Source: Clostridium putrefaciens (lineage in GTDB: Bacteria; Bacillota; Clostridia; Clostridiales; Clostridiaceae). From it: DNA of 64,000 nucleotides. Under the pieces are notes generated by a model that was given only the letters and a program-made list of their open reading frames with translations, was not told the DNA's origin and did no database searches. This document shows, piece by piece, positions 9,312 to 18,128 of the stretch. A program made the translations under genes and the position numbers. The stretch's first letter is position 1. Each line of letters starts with the position of its first letter. Location of the stretch: positions 1,736,001-1,800,000 of the forward strand of contig NZ_UFWZ01000001.1 in assembly GCF_900461105.1 (NCBI RefSeq), given 5' to 3'.

Positions 9312-9986
9312 CTACCTTTCTTCTTCTGTTAGAGGGATTATACCTATTACTGGCACCTCTAGTAATTTTTCGATATCTTGTTCTGTTTTTACTGTATTAT
9401 CTAAATACTCTATAATAAATACCAAACCTACCGACATCATAACCCCTAAAAAAAGAGCTATAATAATATTAAAAAATATTTTAGGGCTATCCTTAGAACT
9501 TGCAAGTGAAGCTTCATCTAGCAACTGAACATTATCAGCTTTTTTAGCTGCTTTACTTACACTTTTCAAAGATAAGGATAATTGATTTGCTATTTTTCTT
9601 GCTTCTTCTGGATCTTTTGCCTTAACGGTAATTGTTAAAAACTCAGTGTCTCCTTTTGGAGCTACTGTAACCATTGATAATAGATCCACAGGTGTAATAT
9701 CAAGTTTTAATTTTTCAATTACATCTTCTGATACAGTTCTTGATTTCGCAAATTCGCTATAAGTTTTAACCATCTTTTGATACATTATTACATCATTATA
9801 ATTTTGATTTTGGTTTTGTGATTCACTAACCTCGCTCTTTCCTATTATAACTGATATATCTGATTTATAAGTTGGTTTAATAACAAATATGCTGATTACA
9901 GCACTTAAGATTGTTGCAAGTAGAGTAATTCCTAAAATGATTTTAAATCTTTTCTTTATTATAAAAATATATTCTTTTAATTCCAT
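9312..9986 (-). CDS. cpsC: Chain-length determinant / BY-kinase activator (Wzz family, CpsC type)
   Basis: Membrane co-polymerase that sets chain length and activates the BY-kinase. Two membrane helices (about residues 16-37 and 172-195) flank an extracytoplasmic domain of about 130 residues. The short cytoplasmic tail after the second helix (EYLDNTVKTEQDIEKLLEVP) is the kinase-contact region in related proteins. The start of the Wzz domain, LKEYIFIIKKRFKII, is at residue 3. GGAGG precedes the ATG. First of the three-gene control module cpsC-cpsD-cpsB, immediately downstream of the TPR gene. Confidence 0.92.
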   Translation of the reverse strand: MELKEYIFIIKKRFKIILGITLLATILSAVISIFVIKPTYKSDISVIIGKSEVSESQNQNQNYNDVIMYQKMVKTYSEFAKSRTVSEDVIEKLKLDITPVDLLSMVTVAPKGDTEFLTITVKAKDPEEARKIANQLSLSLKSVSKAAKKADNVQLLDEASLASSKDSPKIFFNIIIALFLGVMMSVGLVFIIEYLDNTVKTEQDIEKLLEVPVIGIIPLTEEER

Positions 9987-10057
9987 TAGTTTCCTCCATA
10001 CATTGAAATAATTTTATAAAATTATTGATTTAATTTTATAAAACTCTTTTAATTTTA

Positions 10058-11131
10058 TTATTTAATAGTTTTTTCTATCTCTTTAATTATATCATCTTCT
10101 GGACTTATTTCTTTACCTTTTGAAATATATACTTCAGCATTCTTTTTATCTCCTATTTTTAAATAAGAAACTGCTAAATTTGTACAAAATTCAATACTTT
10201 GAGATACCTCAAATCCTTTCTTAAAATATATAATAGAATTGTTATAATCACCTATAGAAGCATAATTAAGTCCTAATTCATTTACTACCTCTAAAATATC
10301 ACTATCTATTGATCTACTTTCATTTAAATAGTATATAGCCTTTTGATAATTGCCTGTAATCCTATAAGCTACAGCTATATGATAAAAAAGCATAGGATTT
10401 TCTTCATGATCTTTTACTAAAGGCAATAACTTTTCTAATGCCTTTTTAGGATCATCATAAATCAATTCTTTTCCATCTTGATAATTTAATGATTGAAGTA
10501 TAGTCTCTTTAAGATGTAGTGATTGAGTCTTAAACTCTCCTTCCCGCTTTACACATTCTTCAATAGCTAGTATTGCATTTTCATACTCTTCTTCATCTTT
10601 ATATATTAATGCTTCATAAAAGTATGGGAGATCATAACTATTTATAGTTTTTAAATAGTCAATAAGTTCTAATTCTTCTTTTATAAATTCATTTTCTTTT
10701 GTTCTTAATATTTCTAGTATCCATATAGCCTTTTCAATATTTTCTTCATCATCATCTACTGAAATTAATCCCTTAAGTAGCACATATGCATCTTCATAAT
10801 TCTTTTCTTTAACATAGCATGCTATTTCACCCTTTACGTACTTTATAGATTCTTCATTTTTTATAACTAAGGCTTTATATATATTGTTATATTCAAACTC
10901 ACTATCTGCACCTAGTATTAAAAATATAGATTTTACTATTTTATTTAAAGGTATACTTTCTAATTTTAAAGTTTCTACAATTTCTTTAGTAATATAAGAA
11001 GACTCTACAGGTATAAATATATTATCTTTGTTTATTAATTTTGTGTTGAAAAGTTCTTCTACCACTTCTTTTTTAACTTCTATAAAAATTAACTTTTGTA
11101 GTTTTTGTTTGAATTTAGAGTTTATATCCAA
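10058..11131 (-). CDS. TPR-repeat protein of unknown function
   Basis: The 357-residue acidic, helical protein has no signal peptide or membrane helix. Tetratricopeptide-like repeats are clear in the C-terminal half: NPMLFYHIAVAYRITGNYQK, an ELGLNYASIGDYNNSIIYFK unit, then a TNLAVSYLKIGDKKNAEVYI unit (about residues 245-345), with degenerate helical pairs before them. The N-terminal 90 residues match nothing I recognise. It lies 71 bp upstream of cpsC and 54 bp downstream of the phosphohexomutase stop, so it may be co-transcribed with the polysaccharide genes. A scaffold role for the assembly machinery is possible but unsupported beyond position. Confidence 0.8.
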   Translation of the reverse strand: MDINSKFKQKLQKLIFIEVKKEVVEELFNTKLINKDNIFIPVESSYITKEIVETLKLESIPLNKIVKSIFLILGADSEFEYNNIYKALVIKNEESIKYVKGEIACYVKEKNYEDAYVLLKGLISVDDDEENIEKAIWILEILRTKENEFIKEELELIDYLKTINSYDLPYFYEALIYKDEEEYENAILAIEECVKREGEFKTQSLHLKETILQSLNYQDGKELIYDDPKKALEKLLPLVKDHEENPMLFYHIAVAYRITGNYQKAIYYLNESRSIDSDILEVVNELGLNYASIGDYNNSIIYFKKGFEVSQSIEFCTNLAVSYLKIGDKKNAEVYISKGKEISPEDDIIKEIEKTIK

Positions 11132-11185
11132 AAAAACCCTCCTTATTTAATAATCATTCTATTACCTTTTTAATTTTAAACATAA

Positions 11186-12922
11186 CTAATGTTCTATATC
11201 CATAGCATTATTTACTATATCCATTATGCTATGTTCTAATTTAACAATTTTTTCTTCAGCGTCAATGCTATCATAAGACCATGCTGAAATATAAATTTTA
11301 ATTTTAGGTTCCGTACCTGAAGGTCTAACAACAAACCAGGATTCATCCTTTAATATAAATTTAAGTACATTTGATTTTGGAAGACCTATGATTTTTTCTT
11401 CTATTTTAATAAGATCTTTTTCAACTCCAGTTTTATAGTCTAACTTCTTTATTATATTAACATTATTTATAGTAGGTTTCATTGAATGTCTTAAGTAATC
11501 TATACATCTTTCAATTTTATCTTGTCCTTCTTTACCTTGTAATTTAATAGATATAAGCTTTTCTTTATAATAACCATATCTATTATATATTTCAAGCAAG
11601 GCATCATATAAAGTTTTCCCTTTTTCTTTATAATATAATGTCATTTCTGATATTAACATAGCTGTTATAATTGCATCTTTATCCCGCACAAAATCTCCTG
11701 CTAGATACCCATAGCTCTCTTCGAATGCAAATATAAAATCTTTTTGTTTATTATTTTCATATTCTGTAATCTTTTCTCCTATATACTTAAATCCAGTAAG
11801 CACATCCATAACTTCCACATTATAATCTTTTGCTATCTTTTTTACTAGATCTGTAGTAACAATAGTTTTTAATATAATTGGGTTCCTTGGCATTAAACTG
11901 CTTTCTTTTAAAGATTGCATAATATAATTAGATAAAAGAATGCCTATTTCATTTCCACTTAATGATTTATATTCTTCTTTATCAAATACTACTACCCCAA
12001 TTCTATCACAATCTGGATCTGTTCCAAATATTATATCAGGCTTTATTTCATAAGCCAGATTTATAGCTAGCTCAAAAGATTTAGGGTCTTCTGGGTTTGG
12101 ATACTCTACTGTTGGAAAATCCCCATTTGGCTCTTCTTGCTTTTTAACCACATGTACATCTGTATACCCTAATTGTTTTAACATATTTCTCATTGGTATA
12201 TTACCTGAGCCATGTATAGGTGTGTATATTATTTTAAGGTTCTTTGCATTTTCCTTTATCATATCTTTTCTTATAGATAACCTTTTTACTTTATCTATAT
12301 AAGAAGAATCTATGTCTTCTCCAATAATATTAAATAAATTCTTTTCTATTGCTAGTTCCTTTTTTATTGTTTTGACCCCTTCAAATACTTTGACGTTATT
12401 AATATATTTATATATATCTTTAGCCTTAGTATCAGTAATTTGTCCCCCGTCTTCACCATATACTTTATATCCATTATATTCTTTAGGGTTATGGGAAGCG
12501 GTTATCACTATCCCTGCATTACAGTGTAGCTGCCTCAATGCATAAGAAAGCATAGGAGTTGGCCTTAAATATTCAAATAAGTAACACTTGATCCCATTAG
12601 CACAAAGCGTTAGTGCTGTTTTTTCAGAAAACTCTTTTGACATATTTCGTGAATCATAAGCAATGGCTACGGAAGACTCTTTATATGTGCTATTTAAATA
12701 TTGAGCTAAACCTTCTGTTGCTTTACCTACAGTATATAAATTCATTCTATTTGTTCCAGCACCCATTAATCCTCTTAACCCACCAGTTCCAAATTCTAAA
12801 TCTTTATAAAATCTATCAATTATTTCTGTTTGATTATTCTTAATTGAAATTAGCTCACCTTTAGTATTATTATCAATGAACTTTGAACTTAACCATTCCT
12901 CATATACCTTATAATGATACAT
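11186..12922 (-). CDS. pgcA: Phosphoglucomutase/phosphomannomutase (alpha-phosphohexomutase)
   Basis: Interconverts hexose 6-phosphate and hexose 1-phosphate, the entry to UDP-glucose and thus to polysaccharide and glycolipid precursors. The 578-residue length matches the PgcA group. All four family motifs are present: catalytic phosphoserine loop TASHNPKEYNGYK (Ser143), metal-binding GTDPDCDRIGV near residue 303, sugar-binding FAFEESYGYLAG near 400, and phosphate-binding RPSGTEPKIK near 540. AGGAGG precedes the ATG at 12922. It stands at the upstream end of the polysaccharide cluster, consistent with feeding it nucleotide-sugar precursors. Substrate preference (glucose or mannose) is not resolved. 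Confidence 0.92.
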   Translation of the reverse strand: MYHYKVYEEWLSSKFIDNNTKGELISIKNNQTEIIDRFYKDLEFGTGGLRGLMGAGTNRMNLYTVGKATEGLAQYLNSTYKESSVAIAYDSRNMSKEFSEKTALTLCANGIKCYLFEYLRPTPMLSYALRQLHCNAGIVITASHNPKEYNGYKVYGEDGGQITDTKAKDIYKYINNVKVFEGVKTIKKELAIEKNLFNIIGEDIDSSYIDKVKRLSIRKDMIKENAKNLKIIYTPIHGSGNIPMRNMLKQLGYTDVHVVKKQEEPNGDFPTVEYPNPEDPKSFELAINLAYEIKPDIIFGTDPDCDRIGVVVFDKEEYKSLSGNEIGILLSNYIMQSLKESSLMPRNPIILKTIVTTDLVKKIAKDYNVEVMDVLTGFKYIGEKITEYENNKQKDFIFAFEESYGYLAGDFVRDKDAIITAMLISEMTLYYKEKGKTLYDALLEIYNRYGYYKEKLISIKLQGKEGQDKIERCIDYLRHSMKPTINNVNIIKKLDYKTGVEKDLIKIEEKIIGLPKSNVLKFILKDESWFVVRPSGTEPKIKIYISAWSYDSIDAEEKIVKLEHSIMDIVNNAMDIEH

Positions 12923-13029
12923 ATTATTATCCTCCTAGAAATTCTTAACAAACCTATTATACTAAAAAAGATCTTATAAGTACACCCAAGTATTTATAAA
13001 TAGCACATATTATATTTTTTTATTACCTT

Positions 13030-13057
13030 TTGATATTGCATTTAAGCACTATATAAC
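13030..13057 (+). promoter_or_regulatory. Sigma-A-type promoter for the decarboxylase gene
   Basis: TTGATA at 13030-13035 and TATAAC at 13052-13057 with a 16-bp spacer, each one mismatch from consensus. The start codon is about 80 bp downstream. The intergenic region (12923-13136) is shared with the divergently transcribed phosphohexomutase gene. Confidence 0.5.
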
Positions 13058-13136
13058 ATATAATAATATTGTTTTTCAAGAGATGTAAATTTAAATATTT
13101 ATTAGATTATAACAGGAAAGAAGGTGCTATAGTAAG

Positions 13137-14597
13137 GTGTATAAATTAGATCAAAATGAAACCCCATTGTTTGATTCTTTAATGGAATATGTAAATAGAG
13201 AAACTATACCATTTCACGTTCCTGGCCATAAAAAGGGCATTGGTATGGATGAAGAATTTAAAAGTTTTATGGGTATAAATCCATTTAAAATTGATGTAAC
13301 TGTATTTAAGCTAGTGGATAGTCTTCATCACCCTACAGGTCCCATAAAAAAGGCTCAAGAACTGGCAGCAGATGCCTATGGATCAGAAGATGCATTTTTC
13401 TCAATCCATGGAACTTCTGGTGCAATTCAAGCTATGATAATGTCCGCAGTAGGTTCCGGTGATACATTATTAGTTCCAAGAAATGTACATAAATCTGTTA
13501 CTGCTGGAATTATCCTAAGTGGCGCTACCCCGGTATATATGCAGCCTGAATTAGATAAGAACTTAGGTATAGCTCAAGGTGTAACCCCAGAGACTGTAGA
13601 AGCAACCTTAAAAGACCATCCTGAAACAAAGGCAGTTTTGATAATAAACCCTACTTACTATGGTGTAGCTACAGATTTAAAGCGTATAGCTGAAATCGTT
13701 CATAGTTATGATATACCTTTAATTGTAGATGAAGCACATGGTCCTCACTTAAGATTTAATGATAAATTACCACTATCTGCAATAGATGCTGGTGCTGATA
13801 TATGTGCTCAAAGTACACATAAAATAATAGGTGCTTTAACTCAATGTTCTTTATTACATGTTAACTCAAAATATATAGATTCTTCAAGAGTTCAACAGAT
13901 TCTAAATTTATTACAAACAACCTCGCCATCTTATATACTCATGGCGTCATTAGATTGTTCTAGGCGTCAGATTGCACTTCATGGTAAAGAACTGCTTGAA
14001 GGTTCATTAGCACTTTGTAGCTATGCTAGAGATGAGATAAATAAAATACCAGGACTTTATTGTTTTGGTGATGAAATATTAGAATCCCCTGGAGTATTTT
14101 CACTAGATCCCACAAAGCTTACAATTACTTGTAGAGACTTAGGTATTACAGGATATGATTTAGATATGATTTTGTCTACAAAATATCATATTCAAATGGA
14201 GCTTTCAGATCTTTATAATGTTTTGGCAGTAGGCTCTTTTGGAGATACTAAAGAAAGCATAGATAAACTTATAGAAGCCTTAAAAGAAATAAGTGCAGAG
14301 TACTCATATAAAAATTCTAAAAAGCCAGATTTTATTGATATACCGTCTATACCTGAAAGAATATTAATACCTAGAGATGCTTTTAACAGCAATAAGGAAT
14401 CAATTCTTCTAGATGATAGTATAGGTTTAATTAGCGGTGAATTTTTATTAGCTTATCCACCAGGAATTCCAATTTTATGTCCTGGAGAAAAAATCACTGA
14501 AGAAATAATAAGCTATGTAAATGAACTTAAAGATGCAGGGCTTTATGTTCAAGGTACAGAAGATCCGAAGGTAGAATATATAAAAGTTGTAAAATAA
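13137..14597 (+). CDS. speA: Orn/Lys/Arg decarboxylase (SpeA-like, fold-type I PLP enzyme)
   Basis: PLP-dependent decarboxylation of a basic amino acid, probably arginine to agmatine (polyamine synthesis) or lysine to cadaverine; cytosolic. At 486 residues it is the short Gram-positive form without the N-terminal wing domain of inducible enterobacterial enzymes. HVPGHKKG opens the catalytic domain. HGTSG near residue 91 and DEAHG near 198 line the cofactor site, and Lys229 in STHKIIGALTQ is the Schiff-base lysine. The start is GTG at 13137 with AGGAAAGAAGG upstream. It has its own predicted promoter and a terminator, so it is monocistronic. Substrate cannot be read with certainty. Confidence 0.88.
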   Translation: MYKLDQNETPLFDSLMEYVNRETIPFHVPGHKKGIGMDEEFKSFMGINPFKIDVTVFKLVDSLHHPTGPIKKAQELAADAYGSEDAFFSIHGTSGAIQAMIMSAVGSGDTLLVPRNVHKSVTAGIILSGATPVYMQPELDKNLGIAQGVTPETVEATLKDHPETKAVLIINPTYYGVATDLKRIAEIVHSYDIPLIVDEAHGPHLRFNDKLPLSAIDAGADICAQSTHKIIGALTQCSLLHVNSKYIDSSRVQQILNLLQTTSPSYILMASLDCSRRQIALHGKELLEGSLALCSYARDEINKIPGLYCFGDEILESPGVFSLDPTKLTITCRDLGITGYDLDMILSTKYHIQMELSDLYNVLAVGSFGDTKESIDKLIEALKEISAEYSYKNSKKPDFIDIPSIPERILIPRDAFNSNKESILLDDSIGLISGEFLLAYPPGIPILCPGEKITEEIISYVNELKDAGLYVQGTEDPKVEYIKVVK

Positions 14598-14600
14598 CAA

Positions 14601-14630
14601 AAAAGTGGAGATTTGACTCTCCATTTTTTT
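14601..14630. terminator. Bidirectional intrinsic terminator between speA-like and iorB
   Basis: A TGGAGA/TCTCCA stem (14606-14611 with 14618-14623) extends through flanking A and T runs, so both strands end in a T tract. It lies just after the plus-strand decarboxylase stop and about 30 bp beyond the iorB stop on the minus strand. Confidence 0.8.
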
Positions 14631-14631
14631 G

Positions 14632-14662
14632 TTTTATTAGTTTTATTAGTTTTATTAGTTTT
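14632..14662. repeat. 9-bp tandem repeat (TTTTATTAG) at the iorB 3' end
   Basis: Three consecutive TTTTATTAG units follow the terminator and run up to the iorB stop codon. Probably slippage in AT-rich DNA; no function is apparent. Confidence 0.7.
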
Positions 14663-15245
14663 AAAACTCTAACCCTATTTTAAATGCCTTCTTATTAAGA
14701 TCTAATGCTTTATTAGGCACATTGTTTTCCAAAACTTTTCCCCAATCCATATCTTCTAAATTTAATGCTTTAATTAACGCCCCTAATAAAATAATGTTTT
14801 GAGCTTTTATATTCCCAAGATCCTTTGCCATAGTATAAGCATCAACAATAACAGTGTTTTTAACCAAAGCTTTCAATCTACTGCTAACCTCTTTGGGATA
14901 ACCTTCCATACCTATAAGTACAGTAATAGGATATATTTCATAATCATTAACTATCAAAGTACCCTCGTCTTTTAAATAAGAAACCCATCTGGCAGCCTCA
15001 CTTTTTTCAAATGAAACAATTACATCTACAGTTCCTTTTTCAATTAATGGTGAACAAACACATTCTCCATACCTTACTTGAGTTGTTACACTTCCTCCTC
15101 TTTGCGCCATTCCGTGTACTTCTGACATTTTTACGTCATAACCAAAATTCAAAAGTCCTTCTGTCAATACCTTAGATGCTAATATGGTTCCTTGACCCCC
15201 TACACCTACAAATAAAATATTTTTAGTATTACTCATTTTATTCAC
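14661..15245 (-). CDS. iorB: Indolepyruvate:ferredoxin oxidoreductase, beta subunit
   Basis: Small subunit of the cytosolic oxygen-sensitive complex that oxidatively decarboxylates aryl-pyruvates (indole-, phenyl-, hydroxyphenylpyruvate) to aryl-acetyl-CoA with ferredoxin as electron acceptor. The 194-residue protein is one gamma-type domain of the pyruvate:ferredoxin oxidoreductase superfamily. GVGGQGTILASKVLTEGL near residue 13 and MAQRGGSVTTQVRYG near 46 are the family motifs. Its first codons overlap the iorA stop by 8 bp, indicating translational coupling and equal stoichiometry. Used in clostridia for aromatic amino-acid fermentation. Confidence 0.93.
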   Translation of the reverse strand: MNKMSNTKNILFVGVGGQGTILASKVLTEGLLNFGYDVKMSEVHGMAQRGGSVTTQVRYGECVCSPLIEKGTVDVIVSFEKSEAARWVSYLKDEGTLIVNDYEIYPITVLIGMEGYPKEVSSRLKALVKNTVIVDAYTMAKDLGNIKAQNIILLGALIKALNLEDMDWGKVLENNVPNKALDLNKKAFKIGLEF

Positions 15246-16998
15246 CTACCTTTTCAATAGCTCCGAACTTACATACCTGCTTACATATTTCGCACCCATT
15301 ACACATATCTTTATCTATGCTTACAATTCCATCTTTATAATTTAATGCAGGGCATCCAACCTTTAAACAGGCTTTGCACTTTTTGCATTTTATAGGATCT
15401 ATTTTGCACTTCATATGTGCTCTGTACTTTATTACATCTTTTATCAAAGCGCAGGGCTGCTTTGCTATTATAACAAAAGGCTCTTCACTTTCATAAGCTT
15501 CTTTTACAGCAGCTTCAGTAACCTTTAAATCATAAGGATCTACAACCCTCAAGTTCTCTTTTTTAATTCCCAAGGATAATACTAATCCTTCGATATCTAT
15601 TATAGGTGCATTTTTACGTTGAAGTGTTTTCCCTGTACCAGGATTTTCTTGATGACCTGTCATACCTGTAATCCTATTATCTAATATACATGTAACTATT
15701 GGAATTCCGTTATAAACAGAATCTATAAGTCCTGTTATTCCAGAGTGAAAGAATGTTGAGTCACCTATAAATGCAAACACCTTTGATTTATCTCCAGATA
15801 GTTCCCTTGCCTTTTGCATCCCAAGTCCTGATGAAATAGAAGCTCCCATACAAATAACTGTATCTGTAACACTAAGTGGTGGCATCATTCCAAGAGTATA
15901 GCACCCTATATCCCCTGTAGCTATTATATCCTTATATTTTGATACGGCATAAAACATTCCTCTATGTGGACACCCAGCACAAAGCACTGGAGGTCTTGAT
16001 GGTGGAACTATATCCGTTATATAATTCGAATCCGATTTTTTACCTAAAATAGCTTCTCTTATAATTTCTGGATTCAATTCTCCACATATAGGAATTATAT
16101 CTTTACCTATACAATCTATTCCCATTACCTTTATAGCATTTTCTAAATAAGGTTCATTTTCTTCTATTACATAAAGTTTGTCCACTTTTCTAGAAAAATC
16201 TTTTATTAATTTATCTGGCAGAGGATAACTCATTCCTATTTTAAGATAAGATGCATCATTACCGAAAACTTCTTTGGCATACTGATAGCTTATACCACTA
16301 GTTATTATTCCTATAGATTTATCATTCATCTCTACCTTATTTAAAAATGTTATATTAGAGAGTTCTCTTAATCTTTCTAACCTTTCTTCTACCTCATAAT
16401 GTTTCTTTCTGGAATTAGCAGGTATCATAGCATATTTTGATATGTTTTTTACATAGGGTTTAACAGGAACCTCTAGCTTTTCTCCAAGTTCAACAGGTCC
16501 TTTCGAGTGAGAAATTCTAGTAGTACTTCTAAATAAAACAACAGTATCAAAATCTTCACTTATCTTAAAGGCTTCTTTCATAAATATTCTACACTCATCT
16601 GAATCAGAAGGTTCTATAAGTGCTATCTTTGAATGGGGTGCATATAGTCTATTGTCTTGCTCATTTTGAGATGAGTGCATACCTGGATCATCTGCAGTTA
16701 CTACTACAAAGCCACCATTAACACCTTCATAAGCCATGGTAAAGAGTGGATCTGCTGCTACATTGAGTCCTACATGTTTCATAGCTGATAAGCTTCTAGC
16801 TCCACCTATAGATGCTCCAGACGCAACTTCGAATCCTACCTTCTCATTTGGTGCCCATTCTGCATAAACCCCTTCATAAGTAGCAAAGTTCTCTAATATT
16901 TCTGTGCTAGGTGTACCAGGATATCCTGATGCAATTTTACAATCTGCTTCATAGGCACCTCTTGCAATAGCTTCATTTCCTGACATTATAACTTTCAT
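15238..16998 (-). CDS. iorA: Indolepyruvate:ferredoxin oxidoreductase, alpha subunit
   Basis: Catalytic large subunit, 586 residues. The N-terminal domain opens with MSGNEAIARGAYEAD. The central thiamine pyrophosphate domain has GDIGCYTLG and GDSTFFHSG, with the metal-binding continuation ILDNRITGMTG. The C-terminus carries two ferredoxin-like clusters, CKKCKACLKVGCP and CNGCEICKQVCKFG, for [4Fe-4S] binding; in the first, an extra residue sits before the fourth Cys, as is common in IorA. A GGAGGAGAT site precedes ATG 16998. The gene follows ptb by 18 bp and overlaps iorB, forming one operon. Confidence 0.95.
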   Translation of the reverse strand: MKVIMSGNEAIARGAYEADCKIASGYPGTPSTEILENFATYEGVYAEWAPNEKVGFEVASGASIGGARSLSAMKHVGLNVAADPLFTMAYEGVNGGFVVVTADDPGMHSSQNEQDNRLYAPHSKIALIEPSDSDECRIFMKEAFKISEDFDTVVLFRSTTRISHSKGPVELGEKLEVPVKPYVKNISKYAMIPANSRKKHYEVEERLERLRELSNITFLNKVEMNDKSIGIITSGISYQYAKEVFGNDASYLKIGMSYPLPDKLIKDFSRKVDKLYVIEENEPYLENAIKVMGIDCIGKDIIPICGELNPEIIREAILGKKSDSNYITDIVPPSRPPVLCAGCPHRGMFYAVSKYKDIIATGDIGCYTLGMMPPLSVTDTVICMGASISSGLGMQKARELSGDKSKVFAFIGDSTFFHSGITGLIDSVYNGIPIVTCILDNRITGMTGHQENPGTGKTLQRKNAPIIDIEGLVLSLGIKKENLRVVDPYDLKVTEAAVKEAYESEEPFVIIAKQPCALIKDVIKYRAHMKCKIDPIKCKKCKACLKVGCPALNYKDGIVSIDKDMCNGCEICKQVCKFGAIEKVGE

Positions 16999-17016
16999 AA
17001 AATCTCCTCCTAAAAA

Positions 17017-17913
17017 TTAGTCCATCAGCGCTCCAAGTGCTATGGAATATAGCTTTGACATTGCTGAATCTGCTCTTGATACCAAAACTATCGGACATTT
17101 AGCTCCCACGATTATACCTGCACTTTTAGCATTTCCAAAATAAGTTAATGACTTTCCTAAAAAGTTACCAGATTCTATATTTGGAACAAGTAGTATATCA
17201 GCATCTCCTGCAACTTCACTTTTAATCCCTTTATGATTTGCAGCCTCTTTAGATATTGAATTATCAAGTCCTAATGGTCCATCAACTAAACACCCTTTTA
17301 TTTGTCCTCTTTTATTCATTTGAGATAACATAGAGGCATCTAATGTAGATTGCATGGAAGGGTTAACGGTTTCAACAGCGCATATGGCTGCCACCTTAGG
17401 AGTTTGAATTCCAAGGCTACTTGCAACAAACACCGCATTATTTATTATTGCAACTTTATCATTAACATCTGGATAAGGTATCATTCCTCCATCTGTTAAA
17501 AAGAGTAATTTATGATAAGTTGGTGTTTCGTAAACCATAACATGTGAAAGTATCCCTTTACCTCTAAGATCTGCTTTTTTATCAAGTACCGCTTTTAATA
17601 AATCTGCAGTATTTATCATTCCTTTCATTATAAAATCAGCTTTTCCTAAGGATACCTCTTCTACTGCAATCTTTGCTGCATTTTTACTATTCTCTTCATT
17701 TATAATTTTCGCACCTTTAAGTAATATATTTTCATCTTTTAAAATAGATTCAATTCTTTGTTTATTTCCAACTAACGTAGCATTTACAATTCCTAAATTA
17801 ACAGCTTTTGCTACAGCTTTTAATATTTCACTATCATCCGCAACAGCTACGGAAATAGTTTTAACAGGTTTATTCTTAGCCATATCAATAAGTTGTTCTA
17901 ATTCCTTAACCAT
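17017..17913 (-). CDS. ptb: Phosphate butyryltransferase-type acyl-CoA phosphotransferase
   Basis: Converts an acyl-CoA and phosphate to acyl-phosphate and CoA, so that a kinase can make ATP. At 298 residues it is the single-domain Ptb form of the PTA_PTB family rather than acetyl-specific Pta (a separate Pta is at 45.4-46.4 kb). Conserved stretches include DFIMKGMINTADLLKAVL near 94, a TDGGMIPYPD segment near 142 and DGPLGLDNSIS near 210. No butyrate kinase gene is next to it, unlike the usual ptb-buk pair. The gene leads an operon with iorAB, which suggests its physiological substrate may be an aryl-acetyl-CoA or branched acyl-CoA made by Ior; this is inference. Confidence 0.85.
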   Translation of the reverse strand: MVKELEQLIDMAKNKPVKTISVAVADDSEILKAVAKAVNLGIVNATLVGNKQRIESILKDENILLKGAKIINEENSKNAAKIAVEEVSLGKADFIMKGMINTADLLKAVLDKKADLRGKGILSHVMVYETPTYHKLLFLTDGGMIPYPDVNDKVAIINNAVFVASSLGIQTPKVAAICAVETVNPSMQSTLDASMLSQMNKRGQIKGCLVDGPLGLDNSISKEAANHKGIKSEVAGDADILLVPNIESGNFLGKSLTYFGNAKSAGIIVGAKCPIVLVSRADSAMSKLYSIALGALMD

Positions 17914-17994
17914 ATAACCCTCCCCTATATTTTTTATAAGAAGTTAATTTAATTAGTTATAACTTCCTATAAATAACTTTTGTGACCTTCTTTT

Positions 17995-18023
17995 AGTATA
18001 TTACAACTAGTCGATATATTCAA
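17995..18023 (-). promoter_or_regulatory. Promoter of the ptb-iorA-iorB operon
   Basis: On the minus strand TTGAAT (18018-18023) and TATACT (17995-18000) are separated by 17 bp. The leader is about 75 nt and contains a small inverted repeat (GAAGTTA/TAACTTC) before the ptb ribosome binding site. Confidence 0.6.
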
Positions 18024-18066
18024 TTTATTCTATTTAATTATTCATATGTGATTAAATATTTCGCAT

Positions 18067-18102
18067 AAAAAAGAGTCTTATATGAATATAAGACTCTTTT
18101 TT
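18067..18102. terminator. Strong bidirectional terminator after cdsA
   Basis: A perfect 16-bp stem (18067-18082 with 18087-18102) with a 4-nt loop, flanked by A6 and T6 so that both strands end in a T run. It closes the rpsB-to-cdsA unit on the minus strand. Confidence 0.9.
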
Positions 18103-18128
18103 ATAGGTTAAAAATGTTAATTTTATAA

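Noticed and set aside
17017-17913. Second acetyl-specific phosphotransacetylase
   Set aside because: Length and motifs fit the Ptb group, and a bona fide Pta lies at 45376-46377.
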